Positions 15,499 through 23,977 of a DNA stretch of 32,848 nucleotides are shown here, one piece after another. A program made the translations under genes and the position numbers. Each line of letters begins with the position of its first letter. Within the stretch, counting starts at the first letter, position 1. The DNA is from DASRYH01 sp035687245 (GTDB taxonomy: Bacteria; Actinomycetota; Coriobacteriia; Anaerosomatales; PHET01): assembly GCA_035687245.1 (NCBI GenBank), contig DASRYH010000069.1:1-32848 (forward strand), read 5' to 3'. Below the pieces are notes generated by a model, which saw only the letters and a program-made list of their open reading frames with translations, was not told the DNA's origin and ran no database searches.

Positions 15499-17820
15499 TC
15501 AGCCGATCAAGCGCTCGACGGTGTCGAGCAGCGTGTCTTGGTTGAATACGGACTTGGTGATGTAGGCGTCAGCTCCTGCCGCGATGCCTTCGGCCTTCTC
15601 TTCTTCGCGCTCGAGTGAGGTCACGATGACCACCGGGATCTGCGCGAGCTTGGAGTCGGCCTTGATCGCCGAAGCGAGCTGGAAGCCCGTCATATTCGGC
15701 ATCTGCACGTCGGTGACGACAGCGTCGGGGCGCAGGCCTTCTTGCAGCTTGGCGAGGCCGGCCGCGCCGTCGCTCGCGGTCTCGACCGAGTAGCCGGCCG
15801 ACTCGAAGATCGAGCGCTCGAGCTCACGCGTGGTGAACGAGTCCTCGCAGATGAGCACCGACCTGGGCCCACTCGGCGTGACTGGCTCAGCGAGCGCGGG
15901 ACGCTGCCCCACGCGTGTACGGCCGTTCATCATGAGGTCGGGCACGTTGAGGATGGGCACCACGTCGCCCGCGCCCATGACAGTCACGCCGGCCACGTTG
16001 TCCACCTTGAGCAGGTGCGTGCCGAGCGGCTTGATGACGATTTGCTGCTCGCCGGCGAAGGCGTCGACTATGAAGCCCATGCGGTAGCCCGCGTAGCCCA
16101 TCGTCACGAGGGTGACTGCCTTGCCGTTCTCCGGCTGGCGCGGCAGGCCGAGCAGGTCCGAGAGGTAGACCAGCGGATAGGAGCGCACGCCGCGGCGCAC
16201 GACCTTTCGGCCATCGATATCCAAGAGCTCCTCTGGCTTGACGCGCAGGGTCTCTTCGACCGACGCGGTCGGCAGCGCAAAGAGCTGCCCACCGGCGCGC
16301 ACGAACAGCGCGCGGATGATCGCGAGCGTAAGCGGAATGGTCAGCGTGAAGCTGGTGCCCTCGCCCAGCTTGGAGGTGACATCGAGGTCGCCTTTCAGCT
16401 TCTCGACGACGAACTCGCGCACGACGTCCATGCCAACGCCGCGACCCGAGATCTCGGTGATGATGGGAGCCGTGGAGAAGCCCGCCTCGAAGATGAGGAA
16501 GGTGGCCTGCCGGTCAGACATCGTGGCCGCTTCGGCCTCGGTGATGTAGCCCTTGCGAACGGCGTGAGCGCGAACGCTATCGGGGTCGATGCCCGCGCCA
16601 TCGTCGGCCACGCGGATCGCGATGCGGTCGCCCTCCTGGCGTGCGGAGATGGTGATCCTGCCGGTGGGCGGCTTGCCCGCAGCGATGCGCGCCTCGGGAC
16701 TCTCGATGCCGTGGTCGACCGCGTTGCGCATGATGTGCACGAGCGGGTCGTTGATCTCTTCGAGCACCTTCTTATCGAGCTCGGTGGCGCCGCCTTCGAT
16801 CTCGAGTTCCACGTCCTTGTTGAACTGGCGCGCGAGCTCGCGCACCGAGCGCGGAAACGTCTGGAATATCGTGTTGGCGGGCAGCATGCGCAGCTCGGTG
16901 GCCTGCTCCTGCAGGTCGGCTACCACGAGCGATGCGCGCGTGACGTCGTCGGAGTACTCCTTGGCGTGCGCGGCGATCGCTCGGCGGTGGTCGTAGAGCG
17001 CACCATCGATGAGCTCGAGCGCCTGCTGCGGCACGCGAACGCCGCTTTCGGAGAGAGCGGCCAGCGACGCCTTCAGCCTCCCCCACGACTGCCATAGTTC
17101 GAGCGCCTGCGCATTGAGATTGCGTACCTCGCGCACCCGCTGCTCGGCCTTGATCTGCCCGATGACGGTCTCGCTCACGAGGTTGAGCAGAGAGTCGACC
17201 TGGTGAGTCTTCACGCGGATGGTCGGCTGCGCCTTGGCCTTGAGCTCGTCGACGCCCTCTCTTCCCGAAGTTGCTTCGACTGCCTCCGGTTCGGCTGGCT
17301 CGGCGGCGGCATCGGTGGCGCCGATGCTTTCGGCAGCTTCATCGCTTTCGGCGACGTCAACCGCTGGCTCGTCGGCAGCAACCTTGGCTTGCGCGTCCGC
17401 CGCCGGTGAGGCTTCGTGCGGCGTGGCGCCCGGTGTCGCCGCGAGCTCGACGAGTCGTCCTTGCAGCGCTTCAAGATCGAGCGCGCCGTCGGCGTTCTCG
17501 CCCCGCTGCTCGGTGAGGTAGACGATCGCATCGAGTGCCTCGAAGAACACCTCGCTCATAGAGGGCTCGTAGGCAAGCTCACCGTCGCGCACGCGCACCA
17601 TGAAGTCCTCGAGGTGATGCGCGACATCCGAGATGTTGATGAGGCCCACCATGCGTGATGAGCCCTTGAGCGTGTGAGCGTCCCGCAGCATCTGGTCGAT
17701 GAGCTCGCGATCGGCAGGCGAAGCCTCGAGAGTGATGACGCTCTCGTTCAGACGCTGCAGAAGATCTGCAGCCTCCTCCTGAAACTTCGATATGAATGCC
17801 GAACGGTCGAACTCGACCAT
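15499..17820 (-). CDS. cheA: Hybrid chemotaxis histidine kinase CheA with C-terminal receiver
   Basis: CheA autophosphorylates under receptor control and passes phosphate to receivers. The 773-residue product has an Hpt domain (1-105) with His49 in DAHTLKGSSRM and a 90-residue Ala/Glu/Asp-rich linker (about 110-200). A dimerisation helix pair (about 200-330) and an ATPase domain follow: N box near 357-371 (NDPLVHIMRNAVDHG), G1 DDGAG at 407-411, G2 GRGVGMDVV at 459-467. A CheW-like domain is at about 499-635, and a receiver at 653-773 has Asp704 in VTDVQMPNM. A CheY-binding P2 domain is not visible. A fused receiver is typical of type-IV-pilus and alternative-function chemosensory kinases rather than flagellar CheA. 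Start is ATG 17820-17818, 25 nt after the receptor gene. Confidence 0.95.
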   Translation of the reverse strand: MVEFDRSAFISKFQEEAADLLQRLNESVITLEASPADRELIDQMLRDAHTLKGSSRMVGLINISDVAHHLEDFMVRVRDGELAYEPSMSEVFFEALDAIVYLTEQRGENADGALDLEALQGRLVELAATPGATPHEASPAADAQAKVAADEPAVDVAESDEAAESIGATDAAAEPAEPEAVEATSGREGVDELKAKAQPTIRVKTHQVDSLLNLVSETVIGQIKAEQRVREVRNLNAQALELWQSWGRLKASLAALSESGVRVPQQALELIDGALYDHRRAIAAHAKEYSDDVTRASLVVADLQEQATELRMLPANTIFQTFPRSVRELARQFNKDVELEIEGGATELDKKVLEEINDPLVHIMRNAVDHGIESPEARIAAGKPPTGRITISARQEGDRIAIRVADDGAGIDPDSVRAHAVRKGYITEAEAATMSDRQATFLIFEAGFSTAPIITEISGRGVGMDVVREFVVEKLKGDLDVTSKLGEGTSFTLTIPLTLAIIRALFVRAGGQLFALPTASVEETLRVKPEELLDIDGRKVVRRGVRSYPLVYLSDLLGLPRQPENGKAVTLVTMGYAGYRMGFIVDAFAGEQQIVIKPLGTHLLKVDNVAGVTVMGAGDVVPILNVPDLMMNGRTRVGQRPALAEPVTPSGPRSVLICEDSFTTRELERSIFESAGYSVETASDGAAGLAKLQEGLRPDAVVTDVQMPNMTGFQLASAIKADSKLAQIPVVIVTSLEREEEKAEGIAAGADAYITKSVFNQDTLLDTVERLIG

Positions 17821-17845
17821 GGGATGCCTTCCTGCGCTGACGCGC

Positions 17846-19072
17846 CTAGTCGTTCTCGACGATCGTGAACACAGAACCCACCTGGCTCGACTCGCGTGCC
17901 ATCATCGACAGGCTCTCTGCCGAAGATGCCATCTGCCGCGAGCCCGCCGCAGTCTGCTGGGCGACGGCCGCAACCTCGCGCATCGCCTTCACTACCTGAT
18001 CGGTGGCCGACTTCTGCTGCTGGGTGGCCGCCGAGATCTCCTTGGCGGCGATCGTGGTCTGCTCGATCATCCCGAGGATCTTGTCGAGCGACTCGCCCGT
18101 CACGTGCGCGAGGTCCACGCCCGACTGCACCTGCTTGAGTTCTTGCTCGGTGGACATGACGAGGTCGGTGGCCGAGCCTTGGATCTCGGTCATGATCGCC
18201 GAGATCTCACCGGTCGACTCCACAACCGACTCGGCGAGCTTGCGAATCTCGACCGCGACGACCGAGAAGCCCTTGCCTGCCTCGCCGGCTCGCGCGGCTT
18301 CGATAGCTGCGTTGAGCGCGAGGATCTTAGTCTGGTCGGCGATCGAGTTGATGATCGTGAGCACCTGCCCGATCTGCTGGCTTCGCTCGCCCAGCGCAAG
18401 GATCTTGTTTGCACTGCCTTGCGTGCGGACCTTGATCTCCTCCATGGATGCAAGCGTGTTCAAGACCGCCTGCTGACCCGATTCGGCAGAGCCCAGAGAT
18501 GCCTCGGCCATGTTCACGACCTGGTCGGCGTTCTCCGCGATCTGGCGATACGTGCTGGCGAGCTCCTCCATCGTGGCGGTGGTCTGCGCGATCGACGCGG
18601 CCTGCTCGGCCGCGCCCGAGGCGGCTTGTTCGGTCGCCGAAAGGATGTCGTTTGAGGACTGCGACAACCGCTTGGAAGACTCCTGGCTGTTGCGCACGAG
18701 GTAGACGATGAGGTCGAGCATCTGGTTGTAGGACTCTGCGAGCACGCCGATCTCGTCGCTCGAGCGCACGTCGACCTTTCGGCCGACCTCGCCCTGGCAC
18801 GCAGCCTGGACTGAGGTGACGACCTGGTCGAGCGGCGCGATGAAGCGGCGGCCGATGGCGACGAGCAGGAAGCCCCACGCGACGAGCATAGCCAGCCCGA
18901 TCACACTCATCGTCACGATCGAGCCCATCAGGTCGGGCGACTCGGACAGCGCGGGGCCGAACGTGCTCCACAGGCTCAGGTACAAGATGCCCTGGTACAC
19001 GATCTGGATGACCATCGTGATCGCGATGAGCCGGTATATGAACCGGGTCCGGATGATCTTGATGGGGTTCAT
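17846..19072 (-). CDS. Methyl-accepting chemoreceptor with minimal external loop
   Basis: The 408-residue protein has two membrane helices (about 13-35 and 50-72) separated by only about 14 residues, so there is no periplasmic or extracellular ligand domain. A HAMP domain follows (about 73-125, with SSDEIGVLAESYNQML), then the coiled-coil signalling domain. Its hairpin tip (about 245-269) holds the nearly invariant KILALNAAIEAARAGEAG, which binds CheA and CheW. Glutamine/glutamate pairs suited to methylation flank the hairpin. No C-terminal CheR-tethering pentapeptide is seen; it ends SVFTIVEND. GAGGAG lies 9 nt before ATG 19072. It is in the operon with CheR and CheB. It probably senses a membrane or cytoplasmic cue or a partner protein. 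Confidence 0.93.
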   Translation of the reverse strand: MNPIKIIRTRFIYRLIAITMVIQIVYQGILYLSLWSTFGPALSESPDLMGSIVTMSVIGLAMLVAWGFLLVAIGRRFIAPLDQVVTSVQAACQGEVGRKVDVRSSDEIGVLAESYNQMLDLIVYLVRNSQESSKRLSQSSNDILSATEQAASGAAEQAASIAQTTATMEELASTYRQIAENADQVVNMAEASLGSAESGQQAVLNTLASMEEIKVRTQGSANKILALGERSQQIGQVLTIINSIADQTKILALNAAIEAARAGEAGKGFSVVAVEIRKLAESVVESTGEISAIMTEIQGSATDLVMSTEQELKQVQSGVDLAHVTGESLDKILGMIEQTTIAAKEISAATQQQKSATDQVVKAMREVAAVAQQTAAGSRQMASSAESLSMMARESSQVGSVFTIVEND

Positions 19073-19087
19073 TCGAATTGCTCCTCG

Positions 19088-19627
19088 TTAGCGGCGGTTT
19101 GCGATCACGGGTTGCAGGACACGAGCGGTGTTGAGCAGGCCGATCATCTGGCTGTCGTAGTGCACGGATGCCGAAAGGAACTCGGCTTGAACGCGGTCGA
19201 CGATCGCGGCCGCGGTCTCGAAGGCTCGGGGATCGACTTCGGCGATATCGCCGATCTCGTTGACGGCGATGGCTGCGACGATCTCCCCGCTCGCCAGCAC
19301 GATCGCCGGCGTGTCCGGTGTGATCTCAACGCGGCCGATCGACAAGCCCATCATCACGGCGGGGTCGAGCACAGAGATGATCTCTCCCCGTACGTTGACC
19401 ACGCCGCGTACGTGGGAAGGCACGCACGGCAGCGGGGTGACGGCGTAGTCCTGGAAGATCTCGCGGATGTCGGCGACGCTCACACCGAACCAGTCGCGGC
19501 CGACGCGGAAGAGCAGCACTGACGTCAGGTCGGCGAGCGCGTGCTCGTCAACGGGTGCCGCGAGCGACTCGGCCCTTCGGCGCAGAATCTCGGCGTCTGT
19601 GGCCAGCAGATGATGCTTGTCGTTCAT
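19088..19627 (-). CDS. cheW: CheW-like coupling protein (second copy)
   Basis: CheW links chemoreceptors to CheA in signalling arrays. This 179-residue protein has a 30-residue N-terminal helix-like extension (MNDKHHLLATDAEILRRR) before the CheW beta-domain. That domain starts at SVLLFRVGRDWFGVSVADIREIF and contains the signature VRGVVNVRGEIISVLDP. ATG 19627-19625 overlaps the stop of the upstream CheW gene in ATGA, so the two are translationally coupled. The receptor gene follows after 15 nt. Having two different CheW proteins side by side, as in Pil-Chp and similar systems, suggests that each binds a different partner. Confidence 0.92.
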   Translation of the reverse strand: MNDKHHLLATDAEILRRRAESLAAPVDEHALADLTSVLLFRVGRDWFGVSVADIREIFQDYAVTPLPCVPSHVRGVVNVRGEIISVLDPAVMMGLSIGRVEITPDTPAIVLASGEIVAAIAVNEIGDIAEVDPRAFETAAAIVDRVQAEFLSASVHYDSQMIGLLNTARVLQPVIANRR

Positions 19628-20097
19628 CGGCGGGCCTCCGCGAGGATCCGGTCGGCGTCGAGCACGTAGATGAGCTCCACGCCGAAGCGCGCCACACCGA
19701 TCATCGAGGCGCTGTGAGCGTGTAGCTGCGGGGCGTCTTGCATGCAGCCCTCGGGTACGCGCAACACGTCGTGCACGGCGTCGACCACGAGCGCGATCGA
19801 ACCGCCCTTGGTGCGGCAGACGATCATCGGCATCTGGATATTCAGCGGGGTGACCTTCTCGCTCAGCAGCTCGCGGCCATCGATCGCTGGGATGACCTGG
19901 CCGCGCAGATCGAGCATGCCGAGTAGCCCGCGCGCGTCAGAGGGCGCCGGCGAGAACTCGACGACTTGCTGGATCTCGGCAACCTGCTCGATAGGCAGCG
20001 AGTAGCGCTGGTCGCCGACGTAGAAGACGACGAGCTGCTCGGGCAGCACACACGAGTCGGTGCTGCCGGATTCTCCGATGTCGACGGGGATAGTCAC
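19624..20097 (-). CDS. cheW: CheW-like coupling protein (first copy)
   Basis: A 157-residue CheW-domain protein. After a short acidic N-terminus comes EQLVVFYVGDQRYSLPIEQV, then ARGLLGMLDLRGQVIPAIDGR and a later GGSIALVVDAVHDVLRVPEG, all typical CheW strands. It starts at GTG 20097-20095, one base after the stop of the pseudo-ATPase gene, and its end overlaps the next CheW by 4 nt. It is clearly diverged from the neighbouring CheW, so this is an old duplication or independent recruitment, not a recent repeat. Expected to be cytoplasmic, in array with CheA and the receptor. Confidence 0.92.
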   Translation of the reverse strand: MTIPVDIGESGSTDSCVLPEQLVVFYVGDQRYSLPIEQVAEIQQVVEFSPAPSDARGLLGMLDLRGQVIPAIDGRELLSEKVTPLNIQMPMIVCRTKGGSIALVVDAVHDVLRVPEGCMQDAPQLHAHSASMIGVARFGVELIYVLDADRILAEARR

Positions 20098-20098
20098 G

Positions 20099-21907
20099 CT
20101 AGCCCCGGGTGAAACGTAGGATTCGGTCGAGCTCGTCAGGACTCACGACACCATCGCGCACCATCGCCGCACCTGACTGCAACAGCGTTCGCATACCCGC
20201 TGCCGAAGCCGCCTGCGCGATCTCGTCGGACGAGCCGTTGAGCGCTATCGCAGCGCGCACGGGCTCGGTGAACGGCAGTACTTCGAAGATGCCGGCGGTG
20301 CCTGCGTAGCCGGTCTTGCCGCAGTTCGGGCAGCCCGAGCCCTTCCGGGCGACGGCCCCTTCGGCGCCGGGCAGCAGCTTCATCAGCGCGCTTGCCTCGC
20401 CCGTCGAGCAGTTCGGACAGTTGGTGCGCAACACGCGCTGGCCTACGCCAAGCGTGAGCGCGGACGCGAGCGAGACCGGCTCGGCGCCTATGTCGAGCAG
20501 CCTGCGCACGCCAGCCACGATGCTGCCCGCCGTGTAGGTGGCGATGACGAGCTTGCCGTGAGACGCGGCCTCGATAGCGATGTGCACGTCCTCGACGCTC
20601 TGGATCGCATCGATGGCGATGACGTCGGTGTCCTGTCGCATGCCTGCGGCCAGGAAGGCGGCCGCCGTGGCTCCCGGCCCGAGCGGCACCTGGGCCACGG
20701 ACGGAATCTCATAGTCGATGGAGCGCTCGACGGAGTAGACGGCCTTGCCTACGCCTGCGGCGTGCTGCAGTAGCGCGTAGTAGGTCGTCGACGCGCCGCC
20801 TGCGATCGGGGCACAGATGAGCATGAGACCGCGACCGTGCTCGACCATCGCGAACAGCGCGCGGTATTCGGCGTCTGACATGCCAAGGCCCTCGAGACTC
20901 TTGGGCTCGCGCGATGCCGAAGTGAGGGTGACCACGAGGCGCTGACCGGCAACCGTCGGGACCGACGAGAGGCCGAGCACCACGGGCACCCCCGCGATCT
21001 CGGCATGGATGCGACCTACGGCCGGCTCGGTCGGCGGGACATCGCCCACGCGTGCAAACGTCTTAAAGCCCTCTATCAGCGGCTGCTGAAGCGAGAGCGG
21101 TGCGCTTGCCACCTTCTCCAACCGGCCGCGAATGCGGAAGACGAGGAAGAACTCGTTCTTGTAGGGCAGCAGGTGAATGCGGTTCGCCTCGCGAGAGACC
21201 GCGGCCTCAAGGATGTCTGCCACAAGCACCGCAATCTTGGCGTCGTCGGCGACCGCCAGTACGTCGAGATCGATCGCGTCGCCGACTACGACAGCATCGC
21301 CGCCGACGACCTCCTCGACCGTCTGCGCGATCGACGCGTGTTCCTCCTCGATGCCGCCGAATGCGTCGTCGAAGGCTTCCTCGACCGACTCTTCGATGGC
21401 CAGCTCTTCGATGGCGGCTTCGACTTCATCGCCCTGCAACGCTTCGGTCTCAGGCACTTCGGCGACGGGCTCGACGAAGTACTGCTCGATCGCATCGCGG
21501 ACGGCGTCGGGCTCCGCGAGTACGGCATCGAGCGCAAGGCCGATCTGCTCCGACATCGCGTCGAGCAAGAAGATGTCGGCCGGCTCGCCCACCGCGATGG
21601 TCAGCGTTCCTTCGATCTCGAACAGCGGCAAGACCCCGTAGCTGCGTGCAAGCGCCGAAGGCACGAGCGCAAGCGCATCCTCGTCGGGTGCGTAGCTTTC
21701 CAAGTCGAGCCTAGGCAGGCCCATCTCGTCCTCAAGCACTTCGGCGAGCTGCTCGGAGCTGACCATGCCGCGCTCAAGCAGCTGGCGGCCTGCGTCGGCT
21801 TCGGAAGACGCGCTTGAACGCACGGAATCTGCCTGCTCGGCGGTGAGGCGGCTGGCAGCTAGAAGTGCGTCGAACACGCGTGTTGCGATCGTCGGAGAAT
21901 CGTTCAC
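20099..21907 (-). CDS. GspE/PilB-family protein with degenerate ATPase motifs (pseudo-ATPase)
   Basis: The 602-residue product starts at GTG 21907-21905 (GTG 21910 is equally possible), with GAGG just upstream; a longer frame would run into the response-regulator gene. Residues about 35-145 match the GspE N-terminal/MshEN domain, which binds cyclic di-GMP in some relatives. About 150-215 is acidic, and 220-602 follow the PilB/GspE ATPase fold. The catalytic parts are lost: Walker A reads CAPIAGGASTT (365-375) with Ala372 where Lys should be. The Walker B glutamate is Ala434 (IDAIQS for xGEIRD), the His-box histidine is Thr459, and the Asp-box reads RIHLLP. The zinc cysteines 497, 500, 526 and 529 remain. 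It lies between the response regulator and cheW, so a structural or signalling role is likely. Confidence 0.88.
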   Translation of the reverse strand: MNDSPTIATRVFDALLAASRLTAEQADSVRSSASSEADAGRQLLERGMVSSEQLAEVLEDEMGLPRLDLESYAPDEDALALVPSALARSYGVLPLFEIEGTLTIAVGEPADIFLLDAMSEQIGLALDAVLAEPDAVRDAIEQYFVEPVAEVPETEALQGDEVEAAIEELAIEESVEEAFDDAFGGIEEEHASIAQTVEEVVGGDAVVVGDAIDLDVLAVADDAKIAVLVADILEAAVSREANRIHLLPYKNEFFLVFRIRGRLEKVASAPLSLQQPLIEGFKTFARVGDVPPTEPAVGRIHAEIAGVPVVLGLSSVPTVAGQRLVVTLTSASREPKSLEGLGMSDAEYRALFAMVEHGRGLMLICAPIAGGASTTYYALLQHAAGVGKAVYSVERSIDYEIPSVAQVPLGPGATAAAFLAAGMRQDTDVIAIDAIQSVEDVHIAIEAASHGKLVIATYTAGSIVAGVRRLLDIGAEPVSLASALTLGVGQRVLRTNCPNCSTGEASALMKLLPGAEGAVARKGSGCPNCGKTGYAGTAGIFEVLPFTEPVRAAIALNGSSDEIAQAASAAGMRTLLQSGAAMVRDGVVSPDELDRILRFTRG

Positions 21908-21920
21908 CACGTCGCCTCGC

Positions 21921-22301
21921 CTAACCCTCTGCGCGGGCAAGCTCGCCCGCGACCGCATCCAGAAGCGTCTGAGGCTCAACCGGCTTGGTGAGGTACTGGT
22001 TAGCACCCGTTCGGATGCCCGTAGCCATCGACTGCTCCTCGGTCTTGGCCGTGAGCATGATGATCGGGATGCCTTTGTATTTGGCGTCGAACTTCAGCAG
22101 GCGGCACACTCGGTAGCCGTCCAGCTTGGGAAGCATGACGTCGAGCAGTATTAGATCCGGGCTTTCGGCGCGCGCGACCTTGAGCGCCTCGTCGCCGTCG
22201 GCGGCTGTGATGACCTCGTAGCCACCCGACTCGAGGATGCTCTTGATCATCTCGAGGATGGTCGGACTGTCGTCGACCGCCAGTATGCGTGCACCTGCCA
22301 T
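21921..22301 (-). CDS. Single-domain response regulator (CheY/PilG/PilH-like)
   Basis: A 126-residue stand-alone receiver. The acidic pocket is Asp10-Asp11 (AVDDSPT), the phosphorylation site is Asp54 (ILLDVMLPKLDG), the conserved Thr is in IIMLTAKT and Lys106 is in YLTKPVEP. All residues needed for phosphotransfer from CheA are present. There is no output domain, so it must act by binding another protein. Sitting directly before the pseudo-ATPase gene (gap about 13 nt) and after cheR, it is the obvious diffusible output, or a phosphate sink alongside the CheA receiver. The 59-base gap upstream shows no clear promoter. Confidence 0.93.
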   Translation of the reverse strand: MAGARILAVDDSPTILEMIKSILESGGYEVITAADGDEALKVARAESPDLILLDVMLPKLDGYRVCRLLKFDAKYKGIPIIMLTAKTEEQSMATGIRTGANQYLTKPVEPQTLLDAVAGELARAEG

Positions 22302-22360
22302 GACGTGTTCTCCAATCGTGCAGCTTTACTAGTGAATATCGCCCTTACGAGCTGCGGTCT

Positions 22361-23971
22361 TTAGCTTTGCGACGTACTTCTCGCACACTCTGCGAGGCCC
22401 ATCTGCGAGCTTTTCGCGATTAGGTCGGGCTTGAAACCGCCAAGGAACTGCGTCCACTCGCCCGCCGGGTTGGCGTAGAGAGCGCGAATCACGTTCTCGT
22501 AGGCGCGTTTCGCCTCCTCCAGCCGGCCCGCCTCGCGCTCGAGGCTGGCGAGCGCGAAGTGCGCGAGAACGAAGTCCGGATCGGCGTAGATCGTCTGCCG
22601 AAACTCCTCGCGCGCGCTCGCGCCGTCTCCCCCCTGCCGGTGAATGGTCCCGAGGATATAGTGCGCCGAAGCGGCAAGCGGGTCGACGTCGAGGATCTCC
22701 TGGGCCTGTCCCTTCGCGGTGTCCAGATCGCCGAGGTCCGAGTGCGCGAAGGCAGCCATCAGCCGCGCCTGGCGATTCGATGGGTCGGAAGCAAGCACGG
22801 CGTCCGCAATCGCTAGTGCCTCTGACGGCGCAGCATCTTCGAGCATCCGGCGAGCAGCCTCAAGCAGCTCACGGCTCTGGGCCGGCGATGCGGCAGGTAG
22901 GTTGGACGCTGGCCCAGCGGATCCAGACTCCGCAGGCTCGGCGGTCGCGCTCGCGCTCTGCGCGGGGCGATCTGCACCATGCTCGGCGTCGGACGTCGCA
23001 ACTGACAGCTGGAGCGCGCCGTCGCGCTCGAGGCGCTCCTGCGCGCGCTGCTGCGCGCGCTCTCGCCAGCCGCCGGGACCCGCGGGACGCTCGCGGTGCT
23101 GCGCGGAGACGACCCAGGGGCGGACCGGCTTGCGGTAGACGAAGACGCCGCCAATCTCGACGGGCTCGAATCGACTGCTGATCGTGTGCAGCGTCTCCGA
23201 GTGTCCGATGAACAGGTAACCGCCCGGGTTAAGCGCCTCGTAGAAGTTCTCAATGACCCGGCGCGTCGACTCCACACGGAAGTAGATGGTGACGTTTCGG
23301 CAGAAGATGACGTCCCAGCCGCTCATGTAGGCGGACGGATACGGCTCCTTGATGAGGTTGTGGTAGTTGAAGCGCACGAGGTCGCGCACTTCCTGGATCG
23401 GGCGATGGCCGTTGCTGACCGGCTCGAACCAGCGCTGCACCACGCCTTGCGGCAGCGATGCGAGTGACTTGGCCGGGTAGACTGCCGCTCGCGCCTTCTC
23501 GAGTGCCTGTGTGGAGACGTCGGTGCCCACGATCTCGACGTTGTAGCGTGCGGCTTTGAGCTCCGAGCCCAGAAGCGTCATGCCGATCGTGTAGGGCTCT
23601 TCGCCCGTCGAACAGCCAGCCGACCAGACTCTCATCTGCTTGAGCGCGGAGGCCGGTCGCGATGCGAGAATCTCTGACACGAGCACGTCTCGGAGCGCAT
23701 CGAACTGCGCCGTGAAACGGAAGAAGCTCGTCTCGTTGATCGTGATGAGGTTGAGCAGCTCTTTGAACTCGTCTTCGTCTTCATTGAGCAGCTCGAAGTA
23801 GTCCGAGTAGTCGGCGAAGCCGAGACGGGTAGCGCGCGCGAGCAACGAGATGCGCAGGGGGTCGGTCTTCTCTTCTTCGAGGAAGATGCCGGAGTGTTGG
23901 TGGATCCAGTCGCGGAAGAGTTCGAACTCCGTCGGCGAGAGGTCCTTCTTCAGGCCCGCGTCGCGGTTCAT
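22361..23971 (-). CDS. cheR: Chemoreceptor methyltransferase CheR with C-terminal TPR repeats
   Basis: CheR methylates receptor glutamates using S-adenosylmethionine. The 536-residue product has the CheR N-domain (about 10-75) and the NETSFFR motif (79-85). The SAM-binding site WSAGCSTGEEPYTIGM is at 116-131, IVGTDVSTQAL at 147-157 and FCRNVTIYF at 223-231. A basic then Ala/Pro/Ser-rich linker (about 285-365) leads to about three TPR-like helix pairs (366-500, for example ALAIADAVLASDP and AHYILGTIHRQGG). CheR proteins with TPR tails are known from FrzF-type and other non-flagellar systems, where the TPR part tunes which receptor is methylated. It starts 6 nt after the PATAN gene stop. The catalytic domain appears intact. 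Confidence 0.94.
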   Translation of the reverse strand: MNRDAGLKKDLSPTEFELFRDWIHQHSGIFLEEEKTDPLRISLLARATRLGFADYSDYFELLNEDEDEFKELLNLITINETSFFRFTAQFDALRDVLVSEILASRPASALKQMRVWSAGCSTGEEPYTIGMTLLGSELKAARYNVEIVGTDVSTQALEKARAAVYPAKSLASLPQGVVQRWFEPVSNGHRPIQEVRDLVRFNYHNLIKEPYPSAYMSGWDVIFCRNVTIYFRVESTRRVIENFYEALNPGGYLFIGHSETLHTISSRFEPVEIGGVFVYRKPVRPWVVSAQHRERPAGPGGWRERAQQRAQERLERDGALQLSVATSDAEHGADRPAQSASATAEPAESGSAGPASNLPAASPAQSRELLEAARRMLEDAAPSEALAIADAVLASDPSNRQARLMAAFAHSDLGDLDTAKGQAQEILDVDPLAASAHYILGTIHRQGGDGASAREEFRQTIYADPDFVLAHFALASLEREAGRLEEAKRAYENVIRALYANPAGEWTQFLGGFKPDLIAKSSQMGLAECARSTSQS

Positions 23972-23977
23972 GGCCGG

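Noticed and set aside
15742..17097. A 451-codon plus-strand open frame antisense to cheA
   Set aside because: Shadow of cheA codon usage; no motif, and cheA motifs are complete on the other strand. The same holds for long plus-strand frames opposite cheB, murI, rph, ssrA and the glycosyltransferase.
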